A DNA stretch of 10,445 nt. Origin: Smittium mucronatum (Eukaryota; Kickxellomycota; Harpellomycetes; Harpellales; Legeriomycetaceae). The stretch covers positions 1 through 10,445 of the forward strand of contig LSSL01006001.1 of assembly GCA_001953115.1 (NCBI GenBank), read 5' to 3'. The notes beneath the pieces were generated by a model that was given only the letters and a program-made list of their open reading frames with translations, did no database searches and was not told where the DNA came from. Below, in pieces: positions 7,922 through 10,445 of this stretch (the stretch's first letter is position 1; every line of letters starts with the position of its first letter). The translations under genes and the position numbers were made by a program.

Positions 7922-8122
7922 ATGTCTTTTATATGTGAGTATTATACTTATGAAACATCGCTCCTTAAATCTGAAAATATTACTGTGCTAAAAAATTATA
8001 TTGATCTTGCAGCTAATAAACATTATTTTCATAGACTAAAAATCATTTGTTTAATAATTTTCTATTCCATAAATTATTTTAAATCTCTGCATAATTTAGT
8101 CTACACTAAACTAACTAAGTAA
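7922..8122 (+). CDS. Weak 66-codon ORF, function unknown
   Basis: An ATG-to-TAA frame begins MSFICEYYTYETSLLKSEN. Its C-terminal half includes a hydrophobic stretch (ICLIIFYSINYF, about residues 41-52). Two AATAAA-like signals follow the stop at about 8167-8181, which would suit a short transcript. The composition is dominated by Ile, Lys, Asn, Tyr and Leu, as chance translation of AT-rich DNA would give, and the length is within chance expectation. No family is recognised. It is kept as a low-confidence candidate because it has a normal start and stop and a plausible 3' signal. Confidence 0.2.
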   Translation: MSFICEYYTYETSLLKSENITVLKNYIDLAANKHYFHRLKIICLIIFYSINYFKSLHNLVYTKLTK

Positions 8123-9050
8123 CGGTAATTATCAGGTTTCAGTGTTAATAGAGCCTGAGGTATATTAATAAAGGAAATAAAATATTATTTTTAAACCATA
8201 ACCCTCCACCCAATTCATTTCAACTTAATATTTTGTTATATTTGATGTTTTTTGTTTGACTAAAACCTTAGAAGAATTTAAAAAAAAATTATAGAGCTTA
8301 TATCAACTAATTCAAATTCTCATTTTTCAGCAAAATCAAAGAAAATAAATCCAAAAAGATGCGTATTAATAGATATTTCATAAAAATATTATGAATCCAA
8401 GCAAATTATAATTAAAGTGCCTTTATATTTATTGATGTTATTCTAAAAAACTGAAAATAAAAAAATACTTAATCTGTTATCTGATATTTTGATCACTTTA
8501 GGTTAAACAACTCTAAAAAATTTAGTAAAAAATTACTGTTTACCGAATTTATGATAACACTTAGAATAGATTTTTTTTCTTGTACAATTTGAAAATTTTT
8601 GCAGCTATAAAATTTTATTTTCTGTCTATAGAAACTAATAAGGAGTAATTATTTAATAACGAATTATTATAAACTAAATTATAAATTGATACTATTTCTT
8701 CGCTTGATTCTCTTCAGAAAAATATTTATCTTATGATTTTTTAAGATTATCTGAACTACAAAACTAGAATTTTATAGTAAATAGAACGGATAACTAAATA
8801 AGTCTAAGAAAAAGAAATATTTTTGAAATATAATAAACGTTTAATGTATTGATAATATTAATTCAAATATAATAATTGAAAAATGGATATATAGACTTAA
8901 CTGAAGCTTGTAACAGTGATATCAAAATGGTTTAAAATTAAGAAGGAAAAAGGAAAGAACAAGTAATCTAATTGTAATGATCCAATCATTATTGATTACG
9001 CACATTACCCCTTGATTAAAGTTTCATATTATCTATTAGCAATTTACCTC
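8123..9050. other. AT-rich spacer, no gene recognised
   Basis: I see no readable gene on either strand in these 0.9 kb. Stops are dense in all frames. Short C-rich words occur at 8203-8211 (CCCTCCACC), without a nearby ORF to attach them to. Confidence 0.45.
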
Positions 9051-9260
9051 TTATCCTTTATAAACAGCTCGCATTCCCACTTTTTGGAATGCAAGCTTTT
9101 CAATTAGTTTTCTTATCCTTTCATTCCTCCTCCGTTTGAAATATACCTTAGTCAGAATAAACTTATATCCCTAGTATTTTCCAAGAACCATTAGGATCCT
9201 TACACTAATAAAGATCACTTTAAATCGCAATGTAATTGCACATCCACTAGATTTTTTTTT
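9051..9260 (-). pseudogene. Decayed coding remnant, possibly transposase N-terminal region
   Basis: On the minus strand, one frame runs from the A10 tract at 9252-9261 to TAA 9053-9051, with a single in-frame TAG at 9173-9171. It reads KKKSSGCAITLRFK at the start and RRRNERIRKLIEKLAFQKVG near the end. The DNA has more G and C than its neighbours, and the charged, helix-like second half does not look like chance AT-rich translation. A neighbouring frame reads DPNGSWKILG, suggesting frameshifts. A Cys-bearing segment, a GSWKI word and a basic helix would suit the zinc-finger region that precedes the core of FLYWCH/MULE-type transposases, but the Cys/His ligands are not intact. No catalytic core follows downstream. 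Coding origin is likely; the family is a guess. Confidence 0.4.
9066..9097. repeat. Imperfect 12-bp hairpin
   Basis: AGCTCGCATTCC (9066-9077) pairs with GGAATGCAAGCT (9086-9097) at 11 of 12 positions around the loop CACTTTTT. It lies inside the decayed reading frame at 9051-9260, so it may simply reflect the codons there (around AFQKVGMRA). Confidence 0.4.
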
Positions 9261-9736
9261 TCATGAAGCCTTTTTTGCTATAGTTTTAGTGAAAAATGAA
9301 TTATTATTTTTTTATCACGTGAGATATCAGATAACTATTTGCAGATTTAAAAAAAGTTTCCAATTTTACTTTTATGCAGATGTTTGCTAAGATAGTCGGA
9401 TAATTAAATGGGGGTATCTTAATTTGTCAGATTCCCCAAATAACTATTAGATTTTTTATTAAATTTCCAGGAAATTATTATTTAACCCTTTCAAAATCAT
9501 GAATATTTTTGACATTCCCTATTAAATAAAATGTGATTATCCAATAAAATATAAGAACATCCGTGAAAATTTGTAAAAAACAGAGGCGAAAATTCATTGA
9601 GCATCATTAGTCCATTTATAAAATGAAAATACTTTTACAAAACTCAAAAATTGTTCCAATTAACCCTATTTTTTTATTCAATTATTTTTTTTGATTAATT
9701 TTGAACCATATTAATATACACCCATTTTTTAAATAA
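9261..9736. other. AT-rich spacer, no gene recognised
   Basis: I see nothing firm in these bases. A possible TGGGG (9409) with CCCCA (9434) pairing and a short AATTTCC-A-GGAAATT palindrome near 9464-9478 are present. The 3' part (9715-9736) could hold the promoter of the reading frame that starts at 9737; it has a CACCC word 15 bases before that ATG. Confidence 0.4.
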
Positions 9737-10093
9737 ATGTTAACCATAAATATAAAATTTATTAATGTACATAATTCTTTAAATTTAAGTTTATTAAAAA
9801 ATAGGCATCACCAGCGAACTTTTAAAACAAAGAATTTTTGCAAAGAATTTGGAACTTATTGAATGAAAAGTGCAATATTTTTATCCTTCAATGAATTATA
9901 TTTCTTCGGCTCACAACGACTCAATGAAAAGAAAATTCTGGAAATTGTATATTTATTAAATAAAAATCAATATAAATATTCATCTATATCTTATAAAAAT
10001 TATTCATCTAATTATTTTATATTTTTGAAATTTAAACTTTATGAAAATTATAATTTAGATCTAAATTTTTTTCATGAGACCAGTTTAAATTGA
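9737..10093 (+). pseudogene. 118-codon reading frame interrupted by one TGA, unknown product
   Basis: An ATG at 9737 opens 41 codons (including LLKNRHHQRTFKTKNFCKEF), which end at TGA 9860-9862. The very next codon, in the same frame, is an ATG at 9863. It starts a 76-codon ORF (MKSAIFLSFNELYFFGSQRL to HETSLN) ending at 10091-10093. A TAA precedes the first ATG. The two halves together would be one protein of about 118 residues with a single nonsense codon. Alternatively only the 76-codon part is a gene. The second half is rich in Tyr, Asn, Lys and Phe, and no motif is recognised. A CACCC word lies just upstream. The frame is longer than chance predicts once the single TGA is forgiven, but the composition is that of AT-rich noise, so confidence is limited. 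Confidence 0.35.
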
Positions 10094-10295
10094 TTTTTTT
10101 TATAAAAAAATATCTAAGTTATAAGGTTTAATGTATAACAACTTGTGGATTGAGTCCTTTCTTTTCTTTATAGGAATATATTAATCTCAAATTAGATTTC
10201 ATTGTAAAATATTTTGGATGACCAAAAGATGTTTCATGGCTGAAGTTATAAATTTATAAAATTTACCTTTATCAGCTTTTAAAAAAAATTTATTT
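10094..10295. other. Short AT-rich spacer before the microsatellite
   Basis: No gene or signal is recognised here. A run of A (10281-10288) followed by TTTATTT leads into the perfect ATTTT array. Confidence 0.5.
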
Positions 10296-10445
10296 ATTTT
10301 ATTTTATTTTATTTTATTTTATTTTATTTTATTTTATTTTATTTTATTTTATTTTATTTTATTTTATTTTATTTTATTTTATTTTATTTTATTTTATTTT
10401 ATTTTATTTTATTTTATTTTATTTTATTTTATTTTATTTTATTTT
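10296..10445. repeat. (ATTTT)30 microsatellite at the window end
   Basis: Thirty perfect tandem copies of ATTTT fill the last 150 bases and run to the final base, so the true length is unknown. The unit does not match known telomere repeats. A contig that stops inside such an array usually reflects assembly failure in a low-complexity tract. Confidence 0.97.

Overview
This window is very AT-rich eukaryotic-type DNA with almost no intact coding sequence. It has no bacterial operons, no ribosome-binding-site pattern and no rRNA or tRNA gene that I can recognise. Most of what can be read is transposon DNA and decayed genes. The base composition, the Mutator-like transposase and the gene-poor layout would fit an AT-rich parasitic eukaryote such as a microsporidian. 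No diagnostic housekeeping gene is present, so that assignment is an inference only.

The dominant object is a 4.4-kb element at 2782-7209. It has two inverted arms of 1114 bp (2792-3905 and 6086-7199) that I compared base by base and found to differ at one position. They enclose a 2.2-kb core. The core carries, on the minus strand from about 6064 to 4396, a badly broken gene whose pieces read as a Mutator-like (MULE) transposase. These are a cysteine-containing N-terminal region, a MULE catalytic core, a SWIM-type zinc finger remnant and a basic C-terminus. It has at least nine stop codons and several frameshifts. Two of the three expected catalytic acids read as Asn. Near-perfect arms around a wrecked interior is the main puzzle of the window. 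Each arm also carries an identical 72-codon ORF and a threefold 28-30-bp repeat.

Left of the element, the first 60 bases look like the 5' end of a gene running off the left edge on the minus strand. Positions 1933-2082 hold a 150-bp insert with a GC-rich head, an AATAAA signal and an A8 tail, flanked by a perfect 16-bp direct repeat. These are the marks of a reverse-transcribed (SINE-like or processed-mRNA) insertion. The rest of 61-2781 is AT-rich intergenic DNA with small repeats and hairpins.

Right of the element, 7210-7921 and 8123-9050 show nothing firm apart from a weak 66-codon ORF at 7922-8122. At 9051-9260 (minus strand) there is another decayed coding remnant, perhaps the N-terminal part of a second transposase. 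At 9737-10093 (plus strand) there is a 118-codon reading frame interrupted by a single TGA. The window ends in 30 perfect copies of ATTTT (10296-10445), which looks like an assembly-breaking microsatellite at a contig end.
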